A stretch of DNA of 64,000 bases from Streptomyces sp. CB03234. Its GTDB lineage: Bacteria > Actinomycetota > Actinomycetes > Streptomycetales > Streptomycetaceae. The position numbers and the translations under genes are program-made. Below are positions 55,882-63,920 of the stretch, piece after piece. Positions within the stretch are counted from its first letter, which is position 1; each line of letters starts with the position of its first letter. The DNA is taken from assembly GCF_001905885.1 (NCBI RefSeq), contig NZ_LIYH01000007.1:62001-126000 (forward strand). The letters are read 5' to 3'. A model generated the notes under the pieces. That model saw only the letters and a program-made list of their open reading frames with translations, was not told where the DNA came from and ran no database searches.

Positions 55882-55994
55882 CGTACGGGGCGGTTCGCGT
55901 GCCAGGCGGTTTCGCGTACGGAGCGGCTCGCGCACCGGCCGGTCCTCGTACGGGGCGGTTTCGCGTACGAAGCGGCTCGCGTACCGGACGCTCG
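55882..55994. repeat. Seven tandem ~16-bp degenerate repeats
   Basis: Units beginning CGTACG or a variant and ending GCGGYTCG start at 55882, 55898, 55915, 55931, 55947, 55964 and 55980 (16-17 bases each; for example CGTACGGGGCGGTTTCG at 55947). They lie between the convergent bldD and nusB genes, in a 294-base gap with no gene. Confidence 0.8.
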
Positions 55995-56043
55995 CGGTCG
56001 GCTTCCCTGCTCGGCAGGGCCGGGCGGCTCGGCGCGGGCATGC

Positions 56044-56081
56044 CGAAGGGCCCGCCGCGCGGGGGCGCTGCGGGCCCTTCG
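56044..56081 (-). terminator. Terminator of the pepP-efp-nusB operon
   Basis: A perfect 12-bp stem, CGAAGGGCCCGC (56044-56055) with GCGGGCCCTTCG (56070-56081), and a 14-nt loop begin 11 bases after the nusB stop. It may also stop bldD transcription from the other side. Confidence 0.85.
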
Positions 56082-56092
56082 TACAGGCTCGG

Positions 56093-56521
56093 TCAGTCTC
56101 GGCGGAGCTTCGGCTTGAGGTCCTTGAAGCGGGCCAGCATGCCGTTGACGAACGACGGGGACTCGTCGGTGGAGAACTCCTTGGCGAGCTGTACCGCCTC
56201 GTCGATCGCCACCGCGTCCGGGGTGCCGTCCACCCACACCAGCTCGTACGTACCCAGGCGCAGGATGTTCCGGTCGACGACCGGCATCCGGTCGAGCGCC
56301 CAGCCCTCCGCGTAGGTGGCGATGAGCTCGTCGATCCGGCCGGCGTACTGCGCGTACCCCTCGACGAGCTCCATCGTGTAGTCGCTGACCGGCGGCTGCC
56401 GATCGTCGGACCGGGCGTGCCGGACCCAGTCCGCAAGGACCTCCTGCGTGGGCACCCCACGCTGGTCGGCCTCGAAGAGGATCTGGAAGGCGCGCTTACG
56501 GGCCTTGTTCCGGGCAGCCAC
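56093..56521 (-). CDS. nusB: Transcription antitermination factor NusB
   Basis: 142 residues, all-helical NusB fold: ARNKARKRAFQILFEADQRG at the N-terminus and VDRNILRLGTYELVW, then AIDEAVQLAKEFSTDESPSFVNGML. It binds boxA RNA in rRNA antitermination with NusE. It starts 3 bases after the efp stop. Confidence 0.96.
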   Translation of the reverse strand: MAARNKARKRAFQILFEADQRGVPTQEVLADWVRHARSDDRQPPVSDYTMELVEGYAQYAGRIDELIATYAEGWALDRMPVVDRNILRLGTYELVWVDGTPDAVAIDEAVQLAKEFSTDESPSFVNGMLARFKDLKPKLRRD

Positions 56522-56523
56522 GG

Positions 56524-57090
56524 TTAGCTGTTCACCCGGCCGAGGTAGTCGCTCGAGCGGGTGTCGACCTTGATCTTCTCACCGGTGGTGATGAAGAGCG
56601 GGACCTGGATCTGGTGGCCGGTCTCCAGGGTGGCCGGCTTGGTGCCGCCGGTGGAGCGGTCGCCCTGGACGCCCGGCTCGGTCTCCTGGACGGTCAGCTC
56701 GACGGCGGCCGGGAGCTCGACGTAGAGCACCTCGCCCTCGTGCGTGGCGACGGTGGCGGTGAAGCCCTCGACCAGGAAGTTCGCGGCGTCGCCGACGGCC
56801 GCCTTGGAGACGAGCAGCTGGTCGTAGGTCTGCATGTCCATGAAGACGAAGTACTCGCCGTCCATGTACGAGAACTGCATGTCGCGGCGGTCGACGGTGG
56901 CCGTCTCGACCTTCACACCGGCGTTGAACGTCTTGTCGACGATCTTGCCGGAGAGCACGTTCTTGAGCTTGGTGCGCACGAAGGCCGGGCCCTTGCCGGG
57001 CTTGACGTGCTGGAACTCGACCACGGACCAGAGCTGGTCGTTGTCGAGCTTGAGCACCATGCCGTTCTTGAGGTCGTTCGTGGAAGCCAC
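56524..57090 (-). CDS. efp: Elongation factor P
   Basis: 188 residues, three beta-barrel domains. Relieves ribosome stalling at polyproline. The tip loop reads VKPGKGPAF with Lys33; this PGKGP form is the actinobacterial type reported to act without post-translational modification of the lysine. No epmA/epmB-type modification gene is seen here. It lies between a Xaa-Pro-peptidase-like gene and nusB. Confidence 0.97.
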   Translation of the reverse strand: MASTNDLKNGMVLKLDNDQLWSVVEFQHVKPGKGPAFVRTKLKNVLSGKIVDKTFNAGVKVETATVDRRDMQFSYMDGEYFVFMDMQTYDQLLVSKAAVGDAANFLVEGFTATVATHEGEVLYVELPAAVELTVQETEPGVQGDRSTGGTKPATLETGHQIQVPLFITTGEKIKVDTRSSDYLGRVNS

Positions 57091-57148
57091 GGTTGCGGAA
57101 TCTCCTGGACTGACGCTGGTGGACGACCGAGGCGTGGTGCGTCACGCG

Positions 57149-58255
57149 CTACAGCGCGAGCAGCTCCTTGGTCGTGATGGTGAGTAGCTCGGGTCCGCCG
57201 TCCGCCTCCTGGCGTACGACGAGCGTGTCATCGATCCGGACGCCGCCCCGGCCCGGGAGGTGGACCCCCGGTTCGACGGTGACCGGCACACAAGCGTCCA
57301 GTTTACCCATGGCGCCGGGTGCCAACTGCGGGTCCTCCTCGATTTCGAGCCCGACGCCGTGTCCGAGGAAGGGCGCGACGCACTCGCCGTACCCCGCAGC
57401 GTCGAGGATCTGCCGGGCCGCGCGGTCCACGTCGCGGTACGCGGTGCCGGGGGCCAGGGACTCGCGGGCGGCGCGCTGAGCGGCGAAGACGAGGTCGTAC
57501 AGCTCGATCTGCCAGTCGGCGGGCGAGGTGCCGATGACGAAGGTGCGGCCGATCTCGCAGCGGTAGCCCCGGTAGTTGGCGCCCAGGCAGACGGAGAGGA
57601 AATCGCCTTCCTCAACCCGGCGGTCGGAGGGCCGGTGGCCGCCGCGGCCCGCGTTGGGGCCGGTGGCGACGGAGGTGGTGAACGCCGGGCCGTCGGCGCC
57701 GTGGTCAACCAGGCGGCGTTCCAGTTCAAGGGCGAGGTGGCGTTCGGTACGGCCGACGAGGATCGATTCGAGGAGCTCGCCGAGCGCCTGGTCGGTGATC
57801 TCCGCCGCGATCCGGAGGCAAGTGATCTCGTCCTCGTCCTTGACGATCCGCTCCTGCTCGATGGCGGTGCCCAGGTCCGCCAGGCGTACGTGTGGGGCGA
57901 CCGAGCCCATGGCGCGGTGGCGGGTGACGGTGAGGTGGTGCTCCTCCACCGCGAGGGTGTCCGCTCCCTCCTTGCCGGCGATGTCGACGGCCGCGACCGC
58001 CGGGTCACCACCGGACGCGGGGAGGACCAGCTGGCGCAGCTGCTCGTCGAGGCGGCCCTCGACCGGGTCGCCGGAGGGCGGGCGGGGGCAGAGCAGGACG
58101 TCGTCGCCCGCGCCCAGCAGCAGGACGGCGCCCGGGGGCGCGCCGCCCGCGAGATACCGGACGTTGGCGGGGCGGGAGACCAGGGCCGCCGCAGAGCCGG
58201 ACGCCGCGCACCGGTCACGCAGCCGCCCTCGGCGGTCCGCAAACACCTCTGACAT
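57149..58255 (-). CDS. M24-family (Xaa-Pro peptidase-like) protein with altered metal site
   Basis: 368 residues. N-terminal creatinase-like domain (~1-135) and a C-terminal pita-bread domain. In M24 enzymes the metal ligands are Asp, Asp, His, Glu, Glu. Here the aligned positions are Cys223 (SVCLGANYRGY), Glu234 (RCEIGRTF), His299 (LGHGVGLEIEED), Glu328 (VTVEPG) and Asp342 (GGVRIDD), so three of five are changed. It may use another metal arrangement or have lost peptidase activity. Gene order pepP-efp-nusB is conserved in actinobacteria. I withhold a firm symbol because of the site changes. Confidence 0.85.
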   Translation of the reverse strand: MSEVFADRRGRLRDRCAASGSAAALVSRPANVRYLAGGAPPGAVLLLGAGDDVLLCPRPPSGDPVEGRLDEQLRQLVLPASGGDPAVAAVDIAGKEGADTLAVEEHHLTVTRHRAMGSVAPHVRLADLGTAIEQERIVKDEDEITCLRIAAEITDQALGELLESILVGRTERHLALELERRLVDHGADGPAFTTSVATGPNAGRGGHRPSDRRVEEGDFLSVCLGANYRGYRCEIGRTFVIGTSPADWQIELYDLVFAAQRAARESLAPGTAYRDVDRAARQILDAAGYGECVAPFLGHGVGLEIEEDPQLAPGAMGKLDACVPVTVEPGVHLPGRGGVRIDDTLVVRQEADGGPELLTITTKELLAL

Positions 58256-58363
58256 GCCCCGAGCCTACGAGCGTGCGCGCCTACCGGCAGTTCGGGCAGG
58301 TCCGGACGGGGTCGCCGACGGCCTTGAGCCACATTGCGGGCCCCGCGGTGCGGGGGGAACGCC

Positions 58364-58888
58364 CTACGCGCTGGTCTTCGCCGTCCGATCGCCGCGCATG
58401 GCGCGGGCAGCCAGGGCGCGGAGGAATCGGACGTACGGCGACCATCGGGCCGGGCGGGCCACTGTGCCGGTGCAGGCGAGTTCGGCGCGGTCCAAGCTGT
58501 CCTCCATACAGGCGTCGTGCATCGGGCGCCAGACCAGGGGCCAGGTGACGCGGGCCAGGCCGCTGGTGGACATCGTGAGGGTGTGGTGGAGCAGGGTGCG
58601 TTCCGGGCCGACGGGCAGTACGACCATCTCGTGGAAGCCGTGGAAGCCCCGTGGGCCGGTGAACCGGAAGCGGATCCAGCGGCTCGGCGCGTACCCGGAG
58701 ACGCTGTAGCGCACCGGTCCGTGTCCACCCACCGCGCCGGCTCCCAGCGGACGGTCGAACTCCATGGCCCCCCAGTCGGCACCGGGCCACAGCAGGTCGC
58801 CGTCCCCGCTCGCCAAGGTGTCGAGGAGCGCGCCCACCTCGCTCTCCCTCACCGGCAGCAGGCGCTCGTGCACGTTGTAGACGCCCAT
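58364..58888 (-). CDS. SRPBCC-family protein
   Basis: 174 residues from ATG 58888, which has GGAGGA upstream. It has a START/Bet v1-like helix-grip fold: N-terminal strand MGVYNVHERLLPV, central VRYSVSGYAPSRWIRFRFTG, HHTLTMSTSG and a long C-terminal helix. Such proteins bind hydrophobic ligands. It is divergent from a TetR gene with shared operators and is presumably repressed by it. Substrate unknown. Confidence 0.82.
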   Translation of the reverse strand: MGVYNVHERLLPVRESEVGALLDTLASGDGDLLWPGADWGAMEFDRPLGAGAVGGHGPVRYSVSGYAPSRWIRFRFTGPRGFHGFHEMVVLPVGPERTLLHHTLTMSTSGLARVTWPLVWRPMHDACMEDSLDRAELACTGTVARPARWSPYVRFLRALAARAMRGDRTAKTSA

Positions 58889-58908
58889 GGCGTCCTCCTC
58901 CCCATCGT

Positions 58909-58950
58909 ATTGGAGACCACTCTCCAATAAATTGGAGGGTACTCTCTGAT
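58909..58950. promoter_or_regulatory. TetR operators between the SRPBCC and TetR genes
   Basis: Site 1 is a perfect palindrome ATTGGAGA-CCAC-TCTCCAAT (58909-58928). Site 2 (58931-58950) repeats the left half as ATTGGAGG with a degenerate right half TCTCTGAT. Site 2 covers the TetR ribosome-binding region and ends 2 bases before its start, while site 1 is 21 bases from the SRPBCC start, so one repressor could block both genes. Confidence 0.85.
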
Positions 58951-58952
58951 TC

Positions 58953-59555
58953 ATGGCGAGACCACCCCGCTTCACCACCGATCAGCTCCTCGACGCCGCC
59001 GTACGCCTCGCGGCCGCGGGCGGACCGGCCGCCGTGACCATGTCGGCGGTCGCCCAGGCCGTCGGCGCGCCGAGCGGCTCGGTCTACCACCGCTTCCCCG
59101 GGCGCACGGCGCTGCTGGCGGAGGTGTGGCTGCGGAGCGTGGAGCGCTTCCAGGAGGGTTACTTCGCCACCCTGACCAGCGGCGCCGAGCCACGTCGGGC
59201 GGCGCGCGCCGCCGCCCGGCACGTCGTGGCCTGGAGCCGGGAGAACCCCGATGAAGCCGCCGTCCTCCTGTACGGCCCGGCTGAATTCGGCCGCGCCGAA
59301 TGGTCCGAGGAGCACACCCGGCGCGCGGACGCCGGCAACGAGCGGGTGTTCGCCTCCCTGAGCGCCCTCGCCGGGGCCCTCGGCGCCACGGACGAGCAGG
59401 CCCGGGACCGCGTCACCCTGGCCCTGATCGATCTGCCGCTATCCGTGGTCCGCCGCCACCTGCGCGCCGGCGCGCCGCTGCCGCCGCACGCCGAGGACAT
59501 GACCGAGGAATGCACGGCCGCCCTGCTGGGCGACGGCCACAGCGGGGCGGCGTAG
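58953..59555 (+). CDS. TetR/AcrR-family repressor
   Basis: 200 residues. N-terminal HTH (FTTDQLLDAAVRLAAAGGPA, then VAQAVGAPSGSVYHRFPGRT) and an all-helical ligand-binding domain. Divergent from an SRPBCC gene with clear operators between. The ligand is unknown; this is a typical local sensor pair. Confidence 0.93.
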   Translation: MARPPRFTTDQLLDAAVRLAAAGGPAAVTMSAVAQAVGAPSGSVYHRFPGRTALLAEVWLRSVERFQEGYFATLTSGAEPRRAARAAARHVVAWSRENPDEAAVLLYGPAEFGRAEWSEEHTRRADAGNERVFASLSALAGALGATDEQARDRVTLALIDLPLSVVRRHLRAGAPLPPHAEDMTEECTAALLGDGHSGAA

Positions 59556-59588
59556 GAGGAGGTATCCGTCGAAACGGCCCTACAGCCC

Positions 59589-60404
59589 CTAGTAGGCCGG
59601 GGGGCTCGCGATGGCGCGGGCCAGGACGTCGTCCAGCGCGCGGGCGGTGGTTTCCACGTCGTACGTCGAGTTGTCGATGATCGGCAGGCCGGAGCCGTAC
59701 CAGCCGGCCATCCGGCCGTGGATGCCGGCGACCTCCTCGTCGGAGAGGCGGCGGTTGCCGGTGCGTTCGGCGTTGCGCTCCAGGACGATTTCGAGTCCGG
59801 GGAGCAGCACGACGGGGAGGAGGCCGGGGCCCACGTGGCGTTTCCAGCCGCCGAGGCCGACGACGGGGCGGTCGGGGAACACCGCGTCGTCGAGGATGCA
59901 GGAGATGCCGTTGGCGAGGAAGTTCCGCGCGGCGAAGCCGCAGGTGCGGCGGGCCAGGCGGTACTGCGCCTCGGACTGGTCGTTCCAGCCGGACTGGGGG
60001 TCGGCGAAGCCGGCGCAGACCCATTCGCGTACGTCGTCCAGGCTGATGTGCGCGGTGGGTACGCGGCGGCTTTGCGCCCAGTGCCGGGCGACCGTGGTCT
60101 TGCCGGCGCCCGCCGGGCCGATGAGGAGGACGGCGAGCGTCGCGGTCCCGGTGCCGTGTTCGGCGGGCGGCGGCGGGGCCGGGGCGGCGACCGGGCCGCC
60201 GGGCGGGAGGTGGATGTGGCCGGTGGTGTCGCGCGGGGGCGGGGCGGCGGACGGGTGGTGCGGACCGGGCGCGGCCCAGCCGGGCGCGGGCGGGGGGCCC
60301 TGCGGCGGCGGGCCCGGGTGGTGGGCGGCCTGGTTCATCCACCCGGTGGCTGCGTGCCCCGGCTGGTGGGGCGGCGGCAGCGGAGCCCCCACTGCGTGCT
60401 GCAT
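59589..60404 (-). CDS. AAA_33-type P-loop kinase-like protein with Pro-rich N-terminus
   Basis: 271 residues. The first ~85 are Pro/Gly/His-rich and likely disordered. The remainder is an adenylate/zeta-toxin-type P-loop domain: Walker A IGPAGAGKTTVARHW, then SLDDVREWVC, CILDDAVFPDRP and lid arginines in ERNAERTGNRRLSDEEV. This architecture is common in streptomycetes near aro genes. The substrate is unknown and no antitoxin gene adjoins it, so a toxin role is not supported. Confidence 0.8.
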   Translation of the reverse strand: MQHAVGAPLPPPHQPGHAATGWMNQAAHHPGPPPQGPPPAPGWAAPGPHHPSAAPPPRDTTGHIHLPPGGPVAAPAPPPPAEHGTGTATLAVLLIGPAGAGKTTVARHWAQSRRVPTAHISLDDVREWVCAGFADPQSGWNDQSEAQYRLARRTCGFAARNFLANGISCILDDAVFPDRPVVGLGGWKRHVGPGLLPVVLLPGLEIVLERNAERTGNRRLSDEEVAGIHGRMAGWYGSGLPIIDNSTYDVETTARALDDVLARAIASPPAY

Positions 60405-60526
60405 CCGGTGCCACTCCGTCTCGTGCGACTGTCACTGGTCGGGCGCCCGTTCGGGCCGCCCGTTACCGAACCGTACCCTCCCCGGCCGGTTGTATGGGAA
60501 CGGCCGGGGACGGTACGGAGTGCCCG

Positions 60527-60964
60527 TCAGCCGAGTTCGTCGGCGAGGGCGCGCAGGGCGAGCCGGTAGGAGCCGATGCCGAAGCCCGCGATGGTGCCGC
60601 TGGCGACCGCCGCGACGACGGAGGTGTGACGGAACTCCTCGCGCGTGTACGGGTTCGAGATGTGCACCTCGATCAGAGGGGCCGTGCGCTGGGCGGCGGC
60701 GTCGCGCATCCCGTACGAGTAGTGGGTGAACGCGCCGGGGTTGAGGACGACCGGCAGCTGTCCGTCGGCCGCCTCGTGGAGCCAGCGGATCATCTCGCCC
60801 TCGTCGTTCGTCTCGCGTACGTCGACGTCGAAGCCGAGCTCCTTGCCGAGGGACTGGCAGGCGGTGACGAGCCCGGTGTAGGAGGTGGAGCCGTAGACGT
60901 CCGGTTCGCGGGAGCCGAGGCGGCCGAGGTTGGGGCCGTTGAGGACCAGGACCTTGCGGGTCAC
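60527..60964 (-). CDS. aroQ: 3-dehydroquinate dehydratase, type II
   Basis: 145 residues, the small type II enzyme. Third step of the shikimate pathway. VLNGPNLGRLGSREPDVYGS holds the flexible lid with catalytic Arg and Tyr; the His is in IEVHISNPYTREEFRH. GTG 60964 overlaps the aroB stop (GTGA). Confidence 0.96.
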   Translation of the reverse strand: MTRKVLVLNGPNLGRLGSREPDVYGSTSYTGLVTACQSLGKELGFDVDVRETNDEGEMIRWLHEAADGQLPVVLNPGAFTHYSYGMRDAAAQRTAPLIEVHISNPYTREEFRHTSVVAAVASGTIAGFGIGSYRLALRALADELG

Positions 60965-62055
60965 GCGGAGACCTCCCCGTACGCCGCGACGAGGACGGCC
61001 GGGTCGGGTCCCTCCAGGACGGTCGGCTTGGCGAGGCCGTCGAGGACGATGAAGCGCAGCAGGTCGCCGCGGGACTTCTTGTCGACCTTCATGGTCTCCA
61101 GCAGCTTGGGCCACTGGTCGCCGCGGTAGGTGAGGGGCAGGCCGACGGCCTCCAGGACGGTGCGGTGCCGGTCGGCGGTGGCGTCGTCCAAGCGGCCCGC
61201 GAGGCGGCCGAGTTCGGCGGCGAAGACCATGCCGACGGAGACGGCCGCGCCGTGGCGCCACTTGTAGCGCTCGTTCTTCTCGATGGCGTGGGCGAGGGTG
61301 TGGCCGTAGTTGAGGATCTCGCGGAGGCCGGACTCCTTGAGATCGGACGAGACGACGTCGGCCTTGACGCGGATCGCCCGTTCGATCAGCTCCTGGGTGT
61401 GGGGGCCGGTCGGGGTGCGGGCCGCGGCCGGGTCCTGCTCGATCAGGTCGAGGATGACGGGGTCGGCGATGAAGCCCGCCTTGATGACCTCGGCCAGCCC
61501 GCTGACGTAGTCGTGGACCGGGAGGGAGTCGAGGGCGGCGAGGTCGCACAGGACACCGGCCGGGGGGTGGAAGGCGCCGACGAGGTTCTTGCCCTCGGCG
61601 GTGTTGATGCCGGTCTTGCCGCCGACGGCCGCGTCCACCATGGCCAGGACCGTGGTGGGCACCGCGATCCAGCGCACGCCGCGCAGCCAGGTGGCCGCGA
61701 CGAAGCCGGCGAGGTCGGTGGTGGCGCCGCCGCCGACGCCGACGATCACGTCGGTGCGGGTGAAGCCGGACTGGCCGAGCGCCTTCCAGCAGTAGGCGGC
61801 GACCTCGGCGGTCTTGGCCTCCTCCGCGTTGGGCACCTGGATCGCGACGGCCTCGTAGCCCTGCTCGGCGAGGTCGGCGCGCAGCGCCTCGCCGGTCTCG
61901 GCGAGCGCCTCGGGGTGGATGACGGCCACGCGCTTGGCCCGGTCGCCGACGAGGCCGGGCAGCTCGGCGAGCAGCTGCCGGCCGACCAGCACCTCGTACG
62001 GGTCAGTGCCGGCCGAGCCGCCGACCTGGATACGGGTCACTGCCTGGTCAGTCAC
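60961..62055 (-). CDS. aroB: 3-dehydroquinate synthase
   Basis: 364 residues. NAD- and metal-dependent second enzyme of the shikimate pathway. NAD-binding VGGGATTDLAGFVAATWLRG and metal ligands in LAEVIKAGFI and ILNYGHTLAHAIE are intact. GTG 62055 overlaps the aroK stop (GTGA). Confidence 0.97.
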   Translation of the reverse strand: MTDQAVTRIQVGGSAGTDPYEVLVGRQLLAELPGLVGDRAKRVAVIHPEALAETGEALRADLAEQGYEAVAIQVPNAEEAKTAEVAAYCWKALGQSGFTRTDVIVGVGGGATTDLAGFVAATWLRGVRWIAVPTTVLAMVDAAVGGKTGINTAEGKNLVGAFHPPAGVLCDLAALDSLPVHDYVSGLAEVIKAGFIADPVILDLIEQDPAAARTPTGPHTQELIERAIRVKADVVSSDLKESGLREILNYGHTLAHAIEKNERYKWRHGAAVSVGMVFAAELGRLAGRLDDATADRHRTVLEAVGLPLTYRGDQWPKLLETMKVDKKSRGDLLRFIVLDGLAKPTVLEGPDPAVLVAAYGEVSA

Positions 62056-62567
62056 TTCTTCAGCTCCAGTGCGTCGAGGACCGCCTCGGCGACCTCTTCG
62101 GGGGTCTTGTCGTCGGTGGCCACGACCACCCGGGCGACTTCGGTGTACAGGTGGCGCCGGGCCTCCATCAGCTCGCGCCACTGGCGGCGCGGGTTGACGG
62201 CGAGCAGCGGGCGGGCGGTGTTGAGGCCGACGCGGCGGACCGCTTCCTCGACGTCCATCGAGAGGTAGGCGACCGGCAGCCCGCTGAGCAGCTGCCGGGT
62301 GCCGTCGTCGAGGACGGCACCGCCGCCCAGGGCGAGGACGCCCGGGTGCTCGGCGACGGCGGCCCGTACGGCCGCGCGCTCCAGGGCACGGAAGTGCTCC
62401 TCGCCGTCCTCTATGAAGATGTCGGAGATCTCGCGCCCCTCGGCGGCCACGATGTCGGCGTCCGTGTCCCGGTAGGGCACGCCGAGCCGCTCGGCGAGCA
62501 GCGTGCCCACGGTGGACTTGCCGGAGCCCATCGGCCCGACCAGGACGATCAGGGGGCCGGTGCTCAC
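62052..62567 (-). CDS. aroK: Shikimate kinase
   Basis: 171 residues. P-loop LVGPMGSGKSTVGTLLAERL, shikimate-binding DTDADIVAAEG and GGGAVLD, lid LNTARPLLAV. GTG 62567 overlaps the aroC stop. The aroC-aroK-aroB-aroQ genes are all joined by 4-base overlaps and are surely cotranscribed. Confidence 0.97.
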   Translation of the reverse strand: MSTGPLIVLVGPMGSGKSTVGTLLAERLGVPYRDTDADIVAAEGREISDIFIEDGEEHFRALERAAVRAAVAEHPGVLALGGGAVLDDGTRQLLSGLPVAYLSMDVEEAVRRVGLNTARPLLAVNPRRQWRELMEARRHLYTEVARVVVATDDKTPEEVAEAVLDALELKK

Positions 62568-63748
62568 CGGATGTGGAGGTTGTCGAGGTACGAGCGGACG
62601 TTGCGGCGGGTCTCGGTGACGCTGTCGCCGCCGAACTTCTCCGCGACCGCGTCCGCGAGGACGAGGGCCACCATGGCCTCGGCGACGATGCCGGCGGCCG
62701 GGACCGCGCACACGTCGGAGCGCTGGTGGTGCGCGGCGGCGGCCTCGCCGGTGACGACGTCGACGGTCCTGAGCGCCCGGGGCACGGTCGCGATGGGCTT
62801 CATGGCGGCGCGTACCCGCAGCAGCTCGCCCGTGGTCAGGCCGCCCTCGGTGCCGCCGGAGCGGCCGGAGGTGCGCTTGATGCCCTCGTCGGTGGCGACG
62901 ATCTCGTCGTGCGCCTTGGAGCCGGGTACGCGGGCCAGGTCGAAGCCGTCGCCGACCTCGACGCCCTTGATGGCCTGGATGCCCATGAGGGCGGCGGCCA
63001 GGCGGGCGTCCAGGCGCCGGTCCCAGTGGACGTGGGAGCCGAGGCCGACGGGTACGCCGTACGCGAGGACCTCGACGACGCCGCCGAGGGTGTCGCCGTC
63101 CTTGTGGGCCTGGTCGATCTCGGCGACCATCGCCTTCGACGCGTCCGCGTCCAGGCAGCGCACCGGGTCGGCGTCCAGCTTCTCGACGTCGGCCGGGGTC
63201 GGGTAGACGCCGTACGGGGCCTTGGCGCTCGCCAGCTCGATCACATGGCTGACGATCTCGATGCCGGCCGTCTCCTTCAGGTACGAGCGGGCGACGGCAC
63301 CGAGCGCGACGCGCGCGGCGGTCTCGCGGGCGCTGGCCCGCTCCAGGATCGGACGGGCCTCGTCGAACCCGTACTTCTGCATGCCGGCCAGGTCCGCGTG
63401 GCCGGGCCGGGGCCGGGTCAGCGGGGCGTTACGGGCCAGTTCGGCGAGCTCGGCCGGGTCGACCGGGTCGGCCGCCATGACCTTCTCCCACTTGGGCCAC
63501 TCGGTGTTGCCGACCATCACGGCGACCGGCGATCCCATGGTCAGGCCGTGGCGTACGCCACCGAGGAAGGTCACCTCGTCGCGCTCGAACTTCATGCGGG
63601 CGCCGCGCCCATAGCCGAGGCGCCGACGGGCCAGGTGGTCCGCCACCATCTCCGTGGTGATCGGCACACCGGCGGGAAGACCCTCCAGCGTCGCCACCAG
63701 TGCGGGGCCGTGCGACTCCCCGGCGGTCAGCCAGCGCAACCTGCTCAA
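62564..63748 (-). CDS. aroC: Chorismate synthase
   Basis: 394 residues. Last step to chorismate, using reduced FMN. Signature regions are complete: MSRLRWLTAGESHGPALVAT, RPGHADLAGMQKYGF, RASARETAARVALGAVA and SGGTEGGLTTGE. First of the tight aroCKBQ unit; its promoter should lie in 63749-63920. Confidence 0.98.
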   Translation of the reverse strand: MSRLRWLTAGESHGPALVATLEGLPAGVPITTEMVADHLARRRLGYGRGARMKFERDEVTFLGGVRHGLTMGSPVAVMVGNTEWPKWEKVMAADPVDPAELAELARNAPLTRPRPGHADLAGMQKYGFDEARPILERASARETAARVALGAVARSYLKETAGIEIVSHVIELASAKAPYGVYPTPADVEKLDADPVRCLDADASKAMVAEIDQAHKDGDTLGGVVEVLAYGVPVGLGSHVHWDRRLDARLAAALMGIQAIKGVEVGDGFDLARVPGSKAHDEIVATDEGIKRTSGRSGGTEGGLTTGELLRVRAAMKPIATVPRALRTVDVVTGEAAAAHHQRSDVCAVPAAGIVAEAMVALVLADAVAEKFGGDSVTETRRNVRSYLDNLHIR

Positions 63749-63836
63749 CGGTGCTCCTCATGCTCGCGCCTCGACTGCGACGGCGCGACCGGGTGCGCGG
63801 CCCTGGCCCGCCTCATCACGATCCTCCCACGACCTG

Positions 63837-63864
63837 CTACTGGACCGGTCGACCGGTCCAGTAG
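63837..63864. promoter_or_regulatory. 28-bp perfect palindrome between aroE and aroC
   Basis: CTACTGGACCGGTC (63837-63850) is followed directly by its complement (63851-63864), with no spacer. It lies 57 bases after the aroE stop and 89 bases before the aroC start. It could be the aroE terminator as a hairpin with a few loop bases, or a dimeric protein operator controlling aroC. Confidence 0.7.
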
Positions 63865-63920
63865 TCGGACTCGCGAGGTGTCAGGTCGGGTGCGCGCCGC
63901 ACCTTCCCGGCGAAGCGGTT

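Noticed and set aside
59589..60404. Zeta toxin of a toxin-antitoxin pair
   Set aside because: The P-loop fold is similar, but no small antitoxin gene is adjacent and the Pro-rich N-terminus is unlike zeta toxins.
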